Positions 50,545-63,157 of a stretch of 64,000 bases of DNA are shown piece after piece. Origin of the DNA: Staphylococcus delphini (GTDB lineage Bacteria > Bacillota > Bacilli > Staphylococcales > Staphylococcaceae); contig NZ_LR134263.1 in NCBI RefSeq assembly GCF_900636325.1, forward strand, positions 682,001-746,000, written 5' to 3'. Position 1 is the first letter of the stretch, and the number at the start of each line of letters is the position of its first letter. The notes under the pieces were generated by a model. That model did no database searches and was not told the DNA's origin. It saw only the letters and a list, made by a program, of their open reading frames with translations. Position numbers and translations under genes: made by a program.

Positions 50545-50904
50545 ATGATCAGCAAAATTGATAAAAATAAAGTACGTTTAAAAAGACATGCACGTGTTCG
50601 TACGAAATTGTCAGGTACTAGCGAAAAGCCACGTCTAAACGTATATCGTTCAAACAAACACATCTATGCACAAATCATCGACGATACTAAAGGCGTTACT
50701 TTAGTTCAAGCTTCAACTAAAGATAGCGAAGTAGATGCTTCTACAACAAAAGTTGAAATGGCATCTAAAGTCGGTGAAGTAATTGCTAAAAAAGCAAATG
50801 AAAAAGGCATCGAAGCAGTTGTATTCGATCGTGGAGGATACTTATTCCACGGACGTGTGAAAGCATTAGCAGATGCAGCTCGCGAAAATGGACTTCAATT
50901 TTAA
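50545..50904 (+). CDS. rplR: 50S ribosomal protein L18
   Basis: A 119-residue L18 with [27 protein letters not shown] and [21 protein letters not shown]. It brings 5S rRNA into the 50S subunit. Confidence 0.98.
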   Translation: MISKIDKNKVRLKRHARVRTKLSGTSEKPRLNVYRSNKHIYAQIIDDTKGVTLVQASTKDSEVDASTTKVEMASKVGEVIAKKANEKGIEAVVFDRGGYLFHGRVKALADAARENGLQF

Positions 50905-50926
50905 TCTAAAAGGAGGGACAATATAA

Positions 50927-51427
50927 ATGGCTCGTAGAGAAGAAGAAGTTAAAGAATTTGAAGAACGCGTTGTTACGATTAACCGTGTTGCTAAAGTTGT
51001 AAAAGGTGGACGTCGTTTCCGTTTCACTGCACTTGTAGTAGTAGGTGACAAAAATGGTCGCGTTGGATTCGGTACTGGTAAAGCACAAGAGGTACCTGAA
51101 GCAATCAAAAAAGCAGTAGAAGCTGCGAAAAAAGATTTAATTACAGTTACTCGTGTTGACGGTACTACACCACACACAATCACTGGACGTTTCGGTTCAG
51201 GAAGTGTTTTAATGAAACCAGCAGCTCCTGGTACAGGTGTTATCGCAGGTGGACCAGTTCGTGCCGTATTAGAGCTTGCAGGTATCACTGATATCTTAAG
51301 TAAATCATTAGGTTCAAACACACCAATCAACATGGTTCGTGCGACAATCAATGGTTTGAAAAACTTAAAAAATGCTGAAGATGTTGCGCGTTTACGCGGC
51401 AAAACAGTAGAAGAATTATACAATTAA
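50927..51427 (+). CDS. rpsE: 30S ribosomal protein S5
   Basis: A 166-residue S5 with [29 protein letters not shown], the loop linked to spectinomycin resistance when altered; it looks wild-type here. It takes part in decoding accuracy and the mRNA entry helicase. Confidence 0.98.
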   Translation: MARREEEVKEFEERVVTINRVAKVVKGGRRFRFTALVVVGDKNGRVGFGTGKAQEVPEAIKKAVEAAKKDLITVTRVDGTTPHTITGRFGSGSVLMKPAAPGTGVIAGGPVRAVLELAGITDILSKSLGSNTPINMVRATINGLKNLKNAEDVARLRGKTVEELYN

Positions 51428-51443
51428 GGAGGGAAACAGATAA

Positions 51444-51623
51444 ATGGCTAAATTACAAATCACCCTCACTAAAAGCGTTATTGGGCGTCCAGAAACACAA
51501 CGTAAAACAGTTAAAGCACTTGGCCTAGGTAAGGTCAACTCATCTGTTACAGTTGAAGACAACGCAGCAATTCGTGGACAAATTAACAAAGTAAGTCACT
51601 TAGTATCAGTAGAAGAAAAATAA
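51444..51623 (+). CDS. rpmD: 50S ribosomal protein L30
   Basis: A 59-residue L30 starting [17 protein letters not shown] and ending [22 protein letters not shown] precedes the ATG. It lies between rpsE and rplO, its standard place. Confidence 0.97.
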   Translation: MAKLQITLTKSVIGRPETQRKTVKALGLGKVNSSVTVEDNAAIRGQINKVSHLVSVEEK

Positions 51624-51639
51624 TTAAGGAGGTGCCAAA

Positions 51640-52079
51640 ATGAAATTACATGAATTAAAACCATCAGAAGGATCACGTAAAGTACGTAACCGTGTCGGCC
51701 GTGGTGCAGGTACTGGTAACGGTAAAACAAGTGGTCGTGGTCAAAAAGGTCAAAAAGCACGTTCAGGTGGTGGCGTAAGACCAGGTTTCGAAGGTGGTCA
51801 ATTACCATTATTCCGCCGTATTCCAAAACGTGGTTTCACAAACATTAACCGTAAAGAATACGCTATTGTTAACTTGGACCAACTTAATCAATTTGAAGAT
51901 GGTACTGAGGTAACACCTGAGTTATTAATCGAAACAGGCGTAGTTAAGAATGAAAAAGCTGGCATTAAAGTTTTAGGTAATGGTTCATTAGAAAAGAAAT
52001 TAACTGTTAAAGCACATAAATTCTCAGCTTCAGCTAAAGCCGCTATTGAAGCGAAAGGCGGAGCACAAGAGGTGATCTA

Positions 52080-52080
<1 letters not shown>
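51640..52080 (+). CDS. rplO: 50S ribosomal protein L15
   Basis: A 146-residue L15. The glycine-rich, basic N-terminus ([20 protein letters not shown]) threads into 23S rRNA. The stop codon overlaps the secY start (TAATG). Confidence 0.98.
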
Positions 52081-54043
<1,963 letters not shown>

Positions 54044-54209
54044 CGGCTTGGTGAGATCCTTTTGAATCAGTCGTTAACTTTGATAGCATAAATTGATTTT
54101 TATGGTGACAAGGCTTTATAACGATTGTGTAAAAGAGAGTATAACCAAAGTAGACCGTTCATGAATAAATATTCTATATCCTTACAACAAAAGGGAGGCG
54201 TTATTCCAA

Positions 54210-54573
<364 letters not shown>

Positions 54574-54596
54574 TTAAAAGAGAGGTGTAAATTATA

Positions 54597-54962
54597 ATGG
54601 CACGTATTGCAGGAATTGATATCCCACGTGATAAACGCGTAGTAATCTCATTAACTTATATCTACGGTATCGGTAAAACATCAGCACAAAAGATCCTTTC
54701 AGAAGCAAACGTTTCAGAAGATACACGTGTTAAAGACCTTACTGACGATGAGTTAGGTCGTATTCGTGAAGTTGTAGACGGTTATAAAGTTGAAGGTGAC
54801 TTACGCCGTGAAACAAACTTAAACATCAAACGTTTGATGGAAATCTCATCTTACCGTGGTATCCGCCACCGTCGTGGTTTACCGGTTAACGGTCAAAAAA
54901 CTAAAAACAACGCTCGTACGCGTAAAGGCCCAGTTAAAACTGTAGCTAACAAGAAAAAATAA
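54597..54962 (+). CDS. rpsM: 30S ribosomal protein S13
   Basis: A 121-residue S13 with [33 protein letters not shown] and a basic C-terminal tail ([18 protein letters not shown]) that contacts tRNA in the P site. It begins the alpha operon part. Confidence 0.98.
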   Translation: MARIAGIDIPRDKRVVISLTYIYGIGKTSAQKILSEANVSEDTRVKDLTDDELGRIREVVDGYKVEGDLRRETNLNIKRLMEISSYRGIRHRRGLPVNGQKTKNNARTRKGPVKTVANKKK

Positions 54963-54986
54963 TAGGTAAAGGAGGCAAATTATACT

Positions 54987-55376
54987 ATGGCACGTAAACA
55001 AGTATCACGTAAACGTAGAGTGAAAAAGAATATTGAAAACGGTGTGGCTCATATCCGTTCAACATTCAATAATACAATCGTAACAATTACAGATGAATTC
55101 GGTAATGCTTTATCATGGTCATCTGCAGGTGCGCTTGGTTTTAAAGGTTCTAAAAAATCTACACCATTCGCAGCACAAATGGCTTCTGAAACAGCTTCAA
55201 AAGCAGCGATGGAGCATGGTTTAAAATCAGTTGAAGTAACTGTAAAAGGCCCTGGCCCAGGTCGTGAGTCAGCGATCCGTGCGTTACAATCAGCAGGTTT
55301 AGAAGTAACAGCGATTAAAGACGTTACTCCAGTTCCACATAATGGTTGCCGTCCACCAAAACGTCGTCGCGTATAA
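54987..55376 (+). CDS. rpsK: 30S ribosomal protein S11
   Basis: A 129-residue S11: [44 protein letters not shown] and the end [17 protein letters not shown]. It lies on the 30S platform near the mRNA exit. Confidence 0.98.
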   Translation: MARKQVSRKRRVKKNIENGVAHIRSTFNNTIVTITDEFGNALSWSSAGALGFKGSKKSTPFAAQMASETASKAAMEHGLKSVEVTVKGPGPGRESAIRALQSAGLEVTAIKDVTPVPHNGCRPPKRRRV

Positions 55377-55451
55377 TTAAATTTTCGTTTTGTCACAAAT
55401 CACTTGAATTTAAAGATTATGCAAGTCGACGTACTTAAGGAGGATATGTAA

Positions 55452-56396
55452 ATGATTGAAATTGAGAAACCTAGAATTGAGACAATTGAAGTTAGTGATG
55501 ATGCTAAATTCGGTAAGTTCGTTGTTGAACCATTAGAGCGTGGTTATGGTACTACACTAGGAAACTCCTTACGTCGTATCCTACTATCATCATTACCAGG
55601 TGCGGCTGTGAAGTATATCGAAATTGAAGGTGTGTTACACGAGTTCTCAGCAATTGATCATGTCGTTGAAGATGTTTCAACAATTGTGATGAACATTAAA
55701 AAGTTAGCACTTAAAATTTATTCTGAAGAGGATAAAACACTCGAAATCGATATTAAAGAAGAAGGCGAAGTCACTGCAAAAGATATCATGCATGACAGTG
55801 ATGTTGAAATTTTGAACCCTGATCTTAAAATTGCGACAGTGTCTAAAGGTGGTCACCTTAAGTTACGTTTAGTTGCGAATACAGGACGTGGGTATGCATT
55901 AGCTGATCAAAATAACTCAAGTGATCTTCCAATTGGTGTGATTCCAGTAGATTCATTATACTCTCCAGTAGAGCGTGTGAATTATACAGTTGAAAATACA
56001 CGTGTGGGACAAAGTTCTGACTTCGACAAATTGACATTAGACGTATGGACTGATGGTTCAATTACACCGCAAGAGTCAGTATCTTTAGCTGCTAAAATTA
56101 TGACTGAGCATTTAAACATCTTTGTTGGTTTAACTGACGAAGCACAAAATGCAGAAATCATGATTGAAAAAGAAGAAGATCAAAAAGAAAAAGTATTAGA
56201 AATGTCTATTGAAGAATTAGACTTATCTGTACGTTCATACAACTGTCTTAAACGTGCGGGTATTAACTCAGTACAAGAACTCGCTGACAAATCAGAGGCT
56301 GATATGATGAAAGTTCGTAACTTAGGTCGTAAGTCTCTTGAAGAAGTAAAATACAAATTAGAAGACTTAGGTTTAGGTCTAAGAAAAGAAGATTGA
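55452..56396 (+). CDS. rpoA: RNA polymerase alpha subunit
   Basis: A 314-residue alpha subunit. The N-terminal domain (1-230) has the dimer segment [21 protein letters not shown]. The C-terminal domain (about 245-314) is complete, with [19 protein letters not shown] and [19 protein letters not shown] for UP-element and activator contacts. It is followed by rplQ 16 bp later. Confidence 0.98.
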   Translation: MIEIEKPRIETIEVSDDAKFGKFVVEPLERGYGTTLGNSLRRILLSSLPGAAVKYIEIEGVLHEFSAIDHVVEDVSTIVMNIKKLALKIYSEEDKTLEIDIKEEGEVTAKDIMHDSDVEILNPDLKIATVSKGGHLKLRLVANTGRGYALADQNNSSDLPIGVIPVDSLYSPVERVNYTVENTRVGQSSDFDKLTLDVWTDGSITPQESVSLAAKIMTEHLNIFVGLTDEAQNAEIMIEKEEDQKEKVLEMSIEELDLSVRSYNCLKRAGINSVQELADKSEADMMKVRNLGRKSLEEVKYKLEDLGLGLRKED

Positions 56397-56412
56397 TAAA
56401 GGAGGTTAACTC

Positions 56413-56781
56413 ATGGGTTACAGAAAATTAGGTCGTACTTCAGATCAACGTAAAGCAATGTTACGTGACTTAGCAACATCATTAATCGTTAGCGAACGCA
56501 TCGAAACGACTGAAGCACGTGCGAAAGAACTTCGTAGCGTAGTTGAAAAATTAATCACTTTAGGTAAAAAAGGTGACTTAGCTTCTCGTCGTAATGCGGC
56601 TAAAACATTACGCAACGTTCAAATCTTAAACGAAGATGAAACGACTCAAACTGCACTTCAAAAATTATTCGGTGAAATCGCTGAACGTTACCAAGAGCGT
56701 CAAGGTGGTTACACTCGTATTCTTAAAGTTGCTCCACGTCAAGGCGATGGCGCGTTAAAAGTAATCATTGAATTAGTATAA
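56413..56781 (+). CDS. rplQ: 50S ribosomal protein L17
   Basis: A 122-residue L17 with [23 protein letters not shown] and the C-terminal [15 protein letters not shown]. It is the last gene of the S10-spc-alpha cluster; a terminator follows within 80-145 bp. Confidence 0.98.
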   Translation: MGYRKLGRTSDQRKAMLRDLATSLIVSERIETTEARAKELRSVVEKLITLGKKGDLASRRNAAKTLRNVQILNEDETTQTALQKLFGEIAERYQERQGGYTRILKVAPRQGDGALKVIIELV

Positions 56782-56857
56782 TTGATACACACTACTACAT
56801 GAAAGCAAATGAGTGCAACGATAATGTTTGCCACATACAAATATTGTCTAGCTCAGA

Positions 56858-56925
56858 GTACCCCATCTAACTTAATATTGACGACAAAGCGTGAACTCAA
56901 TTCAGATGGGGTGCGCGCTTTTTTA
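56858..56925 (+). terminator. Terminator after rplQ
   Basis: TACCCCATCT / AGATGGGGTG arms flank a loop of about 33 nt, followed by GCGCGCTTTTTT. It ends the ribosomal cluster. Confidence 0.75.
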
Positions 56926-57066
56926 TGTCAATGTTGGATGGGACCTCAAAGATTTGTGTCTCATTTGTCCTCATTTTTGACTGTTTTATCATTATTGAAT
57001 GATCATAAGACTGTAAAAAGATAGAGGCTGTGAATACTGCATAGTGTTTCGGCCTCAAGATATTAG

Positions 57067-57110
57067 GCAAGGGCGTGAGATGATGATGGATTGTCTCATG
57101 CCCTTTTTTA
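57067..57110 (+). terminator. Second plus-strand terminator before ecfA1
   Basis: AAGGGCGTGAGA pairs with TCTCATGCCCTT, followed by TTTTT. A GAGGC/GCCTC hairpin precedes it (about 57025-57055). No gene lies between this and the rplQ terminator, so it may stop read-through or end a small RNA. Confidence 0.7.
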
Positions 57111-57254
57111 AATAAAACGATATGAGTCACGTCAAACAAGGGACAATGATGGCTCACGATTGGATTGAATCACAGGCAAACATTTCCGATACATATACAA
57201 ATGACGCTGTTTTTTGTAAAATGGTCATATTAGCACATAAAGGAGGCACTAGAA

Positions 57255-58064
57255 ATGGAACACGAACACTTGATAGAATTTGATCACGTTTCATTTCAAT
57301 ATCATGAGGATCAACCGAAAGTTTTAAATGATATCCAATTCAAAGTGAACAAAGGTGAATGGCTATCCATTGTCGGTCATAACGGTTCGGGTAAATCAAC
57401 ATTAGCGAAACTGCTCACAGGTATTGAAGAAGATTATCAAGGCGACATTCGTATTAACGGCAGTTCGATTAAAGGTGTCGATCGTTCAGCTTTTCAACAT
57501 CATATTGGCATCGTGTTTCAAAATCCCGAAAATCAATTTGTAGGATCGACAGTAAGTTATGATGTGGCTTTTGGTTTAGAAAATAAAGGGTTGTCCTATG
57601 ATGAGATGCATGACATCGTGCCTTCAGTCCTTAAAGATGTAGATATGTATGATAAACAGCATCATGAACCTACTGCGCTTTCTGGTGGCCAAAAACAGCG
57701 TGTCGCGATTGCGAGTGTTTTAGCTTTAGAGCCACAACTGATTATTCTAGATGAAGCGACGGCGATGTTGGACCCAGAAGGTAAGCGTGATATATTAGCA
57801 ATGGTGAAAGCACTCCATCGCAATAAAGGGGTTACGGTCATTGCGATTACACATGATCTTTCAGAAGTCGTGTCGTCAGATCGTGTGATTGTGATGAATC
57901 GCGGCGAAGTGTTTTTAGAAGGAACGGTTGACAAGATTTTTGAGCAAGGTGAGGCGTTAGTAGAGATTGGTTTGGACTTGCCCTTTGAGATGCGCATGGC
58001 TCAAAAGTTAAACCTCAGCCAATCGTTTATGACTTATGATGGATTATTGGAGCGGTTGATATGA
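57255..58064 (+). CDS. ecfA1: Energy-coupling factor ATPase EcfA1 (CbiO1)
   Basis: A 269-residue ABC ATPase: Walker A VGHNGSGKSTLAKLL, Q-loop VFQNPENQFVG, signature ALSGGQKQRVAIASVLAL, Walker B LIILDEATAMLDPEG. With EcfA2 and EcfT it drives uptake of vitamins bound by exchangeable S components such as BioY. The stop overlaps the ecfA2 start by 4 bp (ATGA). AAAGGAGGC precedes the ATG. Confidence 0.96.
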   Translation: MEHEHLIEFDHVSFQYHEDQPKVLNDIQFKVNKGEWLSIVGHNGSGKSTLAKLLTGIEEDYQGDIRINGSSIKGVDRSAFQHHIGIVFQNPENQFVGSTVSYDVAFGLENKGLSYDEMHDIVPSVLKDVDMYDKQHHEPTALSGGQKQRVAIASVLALEPQLIILDEATAMLDPEGKRDILAMVKALHRNKGVTVIAITHDLSEVVSSDRVIVMNRGEVFLEGTVDKIFEQGEALVEIGLDLPFEMRMAQKLNLSQSFMTYDGLLERLI

Positions 58065-58927
58065 TTAAATTTGAAGAAGTTTCCTATACGTACCAAAAGA
58101 ATACACCTTACGAATATCAAGCGTTAAATCAAGTCTCAACAGAATTTTTACCTGGACGTTATTATGCGATTATCGGTAAAACGGGGTCTGGCAAGTCCAC
58201 ACTGATTCAACATTTCAATGGTTTAGTGAAACCGACGCGCGGCAAGGTCCAAGTGTTAGATGTCACCGTCAACCGAAAAACGAAAGATAAACATTTGAAA
58301 TCCATTCGTCAACGGATCGGTATGGTTTTTCAATTTCCGGAGTCCCAGTTATTTGAGGAAACGGTGGAAAAGGAAGTGTTGTTCGGACCACGTAATTATG
58401 GGCTTGACTTAGAAGAGGCACGTGGCAAAGTGCTGATGTTGCTTGGCGAACTCGGTTTTGATGCAGAGAAAGTGATGCAGCAGTCCCCATTTCTACTCTC
58501 AGGAGGGCAAATGCGTAAAATTGCGCTCGCTGCCATATTAGCGATGGATCCGGACATTTTAATTTTAGACGAACCGACAGCGGGTTTAGATCCACGAAGT
58601 AAAGCGCAAGTGATGGCGTTATTTAAGAAACTACAGTTAGAAGAAGGGAAAACGATTATTTTAGTGACACACGATATGAACGATGTCGCTGAATTTGCGG
58701 ATGAAATTAAAATCATGCAAGGTGGAACTTTAATTGAGTCCACCACGCCGTATGACTTTTTCCAACGACCTGATGACGTCAATGCTTTACATTTGTGCCT
58801 TCCTGACATTGTGCGGTTACAGCGTGATGTTGAGGCGAAATTAGGCATACAGTTCGATAAGTTGGCATTAACCGAAGCATCGTTTGTAGCGATGTATGAA
58901 GAATGGAGGCAACGTCATGAAAGATAA
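58061..58927 (+). CDS. ecfA2: Energy-coupling factor ATPase EcfA2 (CbiO2)
   Basis: A 288-residue ABC ATPase: Walker A IGKTGSGKSTLIQHFNGL, Q-loop MVFQFPESQLFEETV, signature LLSGGQMRKIALAAILAM, Walker B ILILDEPTAGLDPRS. It pairs with EcfA1 as a heterodimer. It overlaps both neighbours, typical of an ecfA1-ecfA2-ecfT operon. Confidence 0.96.
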   Translation: MIKFEEVSYTYQKNTPYEYQALNQVSTEFLPGRYYAIIGKTGSGKSTLIQHFNGLVKPTRGKVQVLDVTVNRKTKDKHLKSIRQRIGMVFQFPESQLFEETVEKEVLFGPRNYGLDLEEARGKVLMLLGELGFDAEKVMQQSPFLLSGGQMRKIALAAILAMDPDILILDEPTAGLDPRSKAQVMALFKKLQLEEGKTIILVTHDMNDVAEFADEIKIMQGGTLIESTTPYDFFQRPDDVNALHLCLPDIVRLQRDVEAKLGIQFDKLALTEASFVAMYEEWRQRHER

Positions 58928-59720
58928 GTTAATTATTGGACGTTTTCTTCCACTCGATACTGTCATACATCGACTCGATCCACGCGCAAAACTCATTTTT
59001 GTATTTTTATTTATTATCATTATTTTTTTTAGTCATGATCCATTAAGTTATTTGTGGCTGGCACTGATATTACTCATAATCACTCAACTCGCGCGCATTC
59101 CTTTATGGTTTCTTATCAAAGGGCTCTTGCCGGTATTCTTCTTTTTAATTTTAACCTTTATGATGCATCTGTTTCTCACTAAAGGTGGTACACGTTTGAT
59201 TGAATGGGGCTTCATTACTATTGATTCAAACGGGATTAGAGAAGGGATACTCATCATGTTTCGACTCGGGTTCATTATGATTGTGTCAACGATTTTAACA
59301 TTAACGACGAGTCCGCTCAATTTGACGGATGCATTTGATCGTCTATTTAAACCGTTGAAATACATTAAAATTCCTGTCGCAGCGTTAAGTATGATGATGT
59401 CGATTGCATTACGTTTTATTCCGACATTAATGGAAGAATTGGACAAAATCATTTTATCTCAAAAGTCACGGGGCTCTGACATTAGCTCAGGTTCATTGAC
59501 TGCGAGAATTAAAGCATTTATTCCATTACTCATTCCGTTGTTTATTTCTGCGTTTCAACGTGCGGAAGAACTTGCCATTGCGATGGAAGTGAGAGGATAT
59601 GATGCGAATGCAGAACGAACGAGTTATCGCATTTTAAAATGGCAGCTGAAAGACACATTATTAATCATCAGCCTCGTTCCTATTGCAGCGGTCTCTTTAT
59701 GGTTAGGCCATACTTTTTAA
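58917..59720 (+). CDS. ecfT: Energy-coupling factor transmembrane protein EcfT
   Basis: A 267-residue membrane protein with five or six segments. The coupling helices carry the two Ala-Arg-Gly-type motifs, here SQKSRGSDI and EVRGYDANAERT. LDPRAKLIFVFLFIIIIFF is the family opening. I start it at ATG 58917, behind GGAGGC within ecfA2, a 11-bp overlap; a start seven codons upstream is less well placed. It forms the shared scaffold that binds S components. Confidence 0.95.
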   Translation: MKDKLIIGRFLPLDTVIHRLDPRAKLIFVFLFIIIIFFSHDPLSYLWLALILLIITQLARIPLWFLIKGLLPVFFFLILTFMMHLFLTKGGTRLIEWGFITIDSNGIREGILIMFRLGFIMIVSTILTLTTSPLNLTDAFDRLFKPLKYIKIPVAALSMMMSIALRFIPTLMEELDKIILSQKSRGSDISSGSLTARIKAFIPLLIPLFISAFQRAEELAIAMEVRGYDANAERTSYRILKWQLKDTLLIISLVPIAAVSLWLGHTF

Positions 59721-59735
59721 AGAAAGGACGATATT

Positions 59736-60539
59736 ATGCAACGTGTCCTCGTTAAAATCAGTTATAACGGTGCACAATTTTTAGGATTTCAAATTCAAAA
59801 TCAAGGGCGAACAGTTCAAGGCTACTTTGAAAAAATATTAAAACGCATGCATCAACAACATGTACGCATTCATCCATCCAGTCGAACGGACCGTGGTGTA
59901 CATGCTAAAGCACAATATTTTCATTTTGATACGCATTTAAACATTACGCCAGAACGTTGGCAACATGCGATGAACAGTGCATTGCCTGATGATATTTATG
60001 TTCATGACGTTTCTTTTATTGATCAAGATTTTCATTGTCGCTATGACTGTGTGGGGAAGCGCTATCGATATAGTATTTATCAAGCTGACCATCGCAATCC
60101 GTTTTGGTCACAGTTGAAGACCTTTGAGCCTAAAGCATTGGATATTGAAGCGATGCAACGTGCGGCAAAGTATTTCGTTGGTACGCATGATTTTACGACG
60201 TTCTGTTCGCAAAAAACAGAAGTTGAAAGTAAAGAACGCACGATATATGAAAGTCGTATTGAACAAACTGAGGACGGTATCGATTTCGTGATTACTGGAT
60301 CAGGATTTTTGTACAATATGGTGCGTGTCATTATGGCGTATTTATTAGAAGTCGGCAAAGGGAAACGTTCAGCAGACGACGTACCAAACTTGTTAGCCCA
60401 GCAAGATAGAAATCTCGTTCCGCATACAGCACCCGCAGAAGGACTGTATTTGGAGAAGATTTATTTAGCGCCAGAGCAGTTAACAGCGGACTTTGGAGAT
60501 GACATTCAAATTCACTATAAAAAATCAACACAAATTTAA
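59736..60539 (+). CDS. truA: tRNA pseudouridine synthase A
   Basis: A 267-residue enzyme that makes pseudouridine at tRNA positions 38-40. [19 protein letters not shown] opens the fold, the catalytic aspartate lies in [13 protein letters not shown], and [24 protein letters not shown] is a conserved C-terminal segment. It follows ecfT by 15 bp and precedes rplM, as in other staphylococci. Confidence 0.96.
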   Translation: MQRVLVKISYNGAQFLGFQIQNQGRTVQGYFEKILKRMHQQHVRIHPSSRTDRGVHAKAQYFHFDTHLNITPERWQHAMNSALPDDIYVHDVSFIDQDFHCRYDCVGKRYRYSIYQADHRNPFWSQLKTFEPKALDIEAMQRAAKYFVGTHDFTTFCSQKTEVESKERTIYESRIEQTEDGIDFVITGSGFLYNMVRVIMAYLLEVGKGKRSADDVPNLLAQQDRNLVPHTAPAEGLYLEKIYLAPEQLTADFGDDIQIHYKKSTQI

Positions 60540-60548
60540 CGAAACACA

Positions 60549-60747
60549 TTGACTTTATGCGCTAAAACCTATATCATAGTTAACGGTATTGTTTTATATC
60601 ACCCCACGATAAGCCCCGGAAACTTATTGTGTTACAAGATATATAAGCAGGAAAGAGCAACAGCTAACGGAATAAATAGCGCACTGGATTGTTTCGTACA
60701 ATCACCCAAAAACTATAGAAACATTTATTCACTAGGAGGACTCAATT
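60549..60747 (+). promoter_or_regulatory. rplM promoter and L13 leader
   Basis: TTGACT (60549-60554) and TATCAT (60572-60577) with 17-bp spacing form a good promoter. The remaining 170-nt leader can fold, for example GATTGT/ACAATC (about 60687-60704). Firmicute rplM genes often carry an L13 leader RNA, so this is a plausible member; I could not align it to that motif by eye. Confidence 0.55.
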
Positions 60748-61185
60748 ATGCGTCAAACATTTATGGCAAATGAATCAAACATTGAGCGCAAATGGTACGT
60801 TGTCGATGCTGAAGGGCAAACATTAGGTCGTTTATCATCAGAAGTAGCAAGTATCTTACGCGGTAAAAATAAAGTAACTTACACACCACACGTTGATACA
60901 GGTGACTACGTGATCATCATCAACGCATCAAAAATCGAATTGACTGGTAACAAAGAAAACGATAAAATTTACTACCGTCACTCAAATCACCCAGGTGGTT
61001 TAAAATCAATCACAGCTGGCGAGTTAAAACGTACAAACCCAGAACGTTTACTTGAAACATCAATTAAAGGCATGTTACCAAGTTCACGTTTAGGTGAAAA
61101 ACAAGGTAAAAAATTATTCGTTTATGGTGGCGCTGAACATCCACACGCTGCACAACAACCAGAAAACTACGAGTTACGTGGTTAA
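60748..61185 (+). CDS. rplM: 50S ribosomal protein L13
   Basis: A 145-residue L13, [23 protein letters not shown] at the start (within which [20 protein letters not shown] is conserved), and [15 protein letters not shown] at the end. It is an early 50S assembly protein. CTAGGAGGAC precedes the ATG. Confidence 0.97.
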   Translation: MRQTFMANESNIERKWYVVDAEGQTLGRLSSEVASILRGKNKVTYTPHVDTGDYVIIINASKIELTGNKENDKIYYRHSNHPGGLKSITAGELKRTNPERLLETSIKGMLPSSRLGEKQGKKLFVYGGAEHPHAAQQPENYELRG

Positions 61186-61204
61186 TTAGAAGGAGGAAAT
61201 GACA

Positions 61205-61597
61205 TTGGCACAAGTTGAATATAGAGGCACAGGCCGTCGTAAAAACTCAGTAGCACGTGTACGTTTAGTACCAGGTGAAGGTAACATTAAAGTAAATGAT
61301 CGTGACGTACGTGAATACTTACCATTCGAATCATTAATCTTAGACTTAAACCAACCATTCGACGTAACAGAAACTAAAGGTAACTATGACGTTTTAGTTA
61401 ACGTTCACGGTGGTGGCTTTACTGGTCAAGCACAAGCAATCCGTCACGGTATCGCACGTGCATTATTAGAAGCTGATCCAGAATACAGAGGTTCATTAAA
61501 ACGTGCTGGTTTATTAACACGTGACCCACGTATGAAAGAACGTAAAAAACCAGGTCTTAAAAAAGCCCGTCGTTCACCTCAATTCTCAAAACGTTAA
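61205..61597 (+). CDS. rpsI: 30S ribosomal protein S9
   Basis: A 130-residue S9, [20 protein letters not shown] at the start and the basic tail [12 protein letters not shown] that touches P-site tRNA. I use TTG 61205, 8 bases after AAGGAGG; ATG 61199 is too close to that site. The end is intact. In Macrococcus the 3' end of rpsI is an insertion site for resistance islands. Confidence 0.96.
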   Translation: MAQVEYRGTGRRKNSVARVRLVPGEGNIKVNDRDVREYLPFESLILDLNQPFDVTETKGNYDVLVNVHGGGFTGQAQAIRHGIARALLEADPEYRGSLKRAGLLTRDPRMKERKKPGLKKARRSPQFSKR

Positions 61598-61619
61598 TAT
61601 CGATTATATATTATGTTTC

Positions 61620-61654
61620 AAGACATCTTCTCATTGCGGGAAGGTGTCTTTTTA
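61620..61654 (+). terminator. Terminator after rpsI
   Basis: AAGACATCTTC pairs with GAAGGTGTCTT (one G-U), followed by TTTT, 22 bp after the rpsI stop codon. Confidence 0.8.
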
Positions 61655-62020
61655 CTTTGGCATTGTGCGATAAATGGCAATGCAGAATAGAAACGCGACA
61701 ACGCCTTGAATATGGGAGACAATGATAAGTATGTTCAAAGGCGTGTGAAATCAAGGCGTTGATCGTGTATTGGATCATAAACCTCTGTGATTACTATTTT
61801 ATAATGACTTAATGAAGTGAAATGCAAATGATTCAAGAAGGGCATGTTAAACCAATGTACCGAATGAGCGTGCATACAATGTAAAAAATAGGCTCTCAAA
61901 AACAAAAGACATGGAAAAATTGATGAAGAAATATGACTGAAAATTCGGTATAATGAATGTGATATTTAAAATAAGTGATGGGGAATCTGATCATAAAATT
62001 AAAAACCTATAAAGTGATTC
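61655..62020. other. Gene-free gap with ACGCC/GGCGT repeats downstream of rpsI
   Basis: No gene is supported here. CAACGCCTTGAATAT (about 61707) and ATGTTCAAAGGCGT (about 61731) form an inverted pair, and CAAGGCGTTG recurs at about 61753-61762. From about 61770 on the sequence is AT-rich and leads into the accessory genes. No duplicate of the rpsI end was found. Confidence 0.4.
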
Positions 62021-62035
62021 AGGAGGTGAGTGGGT

Positions 62036-62938
62036 ATGGTAATCGTCATAATCATACTCATGATAACGATTCTTGGTTTAGTATTTGTCTTAAAAAGAAC
62101 AAATGCGATGGTAAAAGAAGAGATGCATAAAAGAATGGCAATCGAACAACAATATGAAAAGAAATTGGAGCAGAAAGAAACTGAGGTTGACACGCATATT
62201 CAAACGTTGGAAAGTTATCAATTGAGTAAAGGTGAAATAGAAACAGATCTTAAACAGTTAGAGAAAAATTACATCCAATTAAAAGAGACACTTAACAAGC
62301 ATAAGATTTTTTCAAATAATATCGGTGAAGTGATGGCATCAAGAGATTTGTCTCATATTTTTGAATCTTATAAATCTAGGGGGATAGTGAATCAATATCA
62401 TATTATAGACAATATCCTTTTCAGTGACGAGAATGTAAGGCAAATCGATCATGTGGTGGTTTGTGATTATGGGATATTTATGATTGAAACAAAGACTTGG
62501 AAAGGGGATATATTTTATAATACCAATAAGGAAGCATTGCAAGGGACACCATATAGATTTTTAGAGAAATACTTGTTTAATGATAAGTTTGAAAAAGCAT
62601 ATAAAACTTTTGTACTTAAGTCTGATAAAGATGGTAAATTTGAAGTATTAGATTATGGTAACCCCTATCAACAAGTCAGACAGTCTATTTATAAGGTGTA
62701 TCATTACTTCAACAAAAAGTATTATGTGAATGGATTAGTCTATTTTAATTATAAAGCGGAAGCAGACCATTATATTTTCTTTGATGGTTCAGAAGAAAAT
62801 AATCCAATTAAAGCCGTTAATCAAATCGAACATTTGGTAGCGTACTTTGATGATAAAATTAAAAACAGCAAGAAATATATGAACGCGGATGATATCAACG
62901 TAGTCGCAACAAAGTTAAAAGAAAATATGATGCTATAG
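62036..62938 (+). CDS. Membrane-anchored NERD-domain protein
   Basis: A 300-residue protein: an N-terminal membrane helix (about 1-22), a long coiled coil (about 28-95) rich in K, E and Q, and a NERD domain (nuclease-related, about 115-215) with NVRQIDHVVVCDYGIFMIETKTWKGDI. The D, E and K residues of that segment equal the catalytic pattern of restriction-like nucleases. The function of such proteins is not settled; DNA processing or defence are proposed. I start it at ATG 62036, 6 bases after AGGAGGTGA. Base composition is AT-richer than the ribosomal genes before it, consistent with an accessory origin. Confidence 0.8.
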   Translation: MVIVIIILMITILGLVFVLKRTNAMVKEEMHKRMAIEQQYEKKLEQKETEVDTHIQTLESYQLSKGEIETDLKQLEKNYIQLKETLNKHKIFSNNIGEVMASRDLSHIFESYKSRGIVNQYHIIDNILFSDENVRQIDHVVVCDYGIFMIETKTWKGDIFYNTNKEALQGTPYRFLEKYLFNDKFEKAYKTFVLKSDKDGKFEVLDYGNPYQQVRQSIYKVYHYFNKKYYVNGLVYFNYKAEADHYIFFDGSEENNPIKAVNQIEHLVAYFDDKIKNSKKYMNADDINVVATKLKENMML

Positions 62939-63157
62939 GATAATGACTTATAACAGCCATAAAACAACATTTTCAAACCGCTATTGACAATCTGTTAATT
63001 TCATATTTTCCTCCAAGTTATAACAGTAGATATTCCTAATGTTAACCTCATTATAATAAATATGGAACTTTCTATATATTATTATGATAAACTAATTATA
63101 ATAATCAACTGAAAATTCTTTATAATAAAGTTGATATCATTTTAAGGTGTTGAGAAC

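Noticed and set aside
56809..57024. A 71-codon frame after rplQ
   Set aside because: It runs straight through the rplQ terminator and lacks a binding site.
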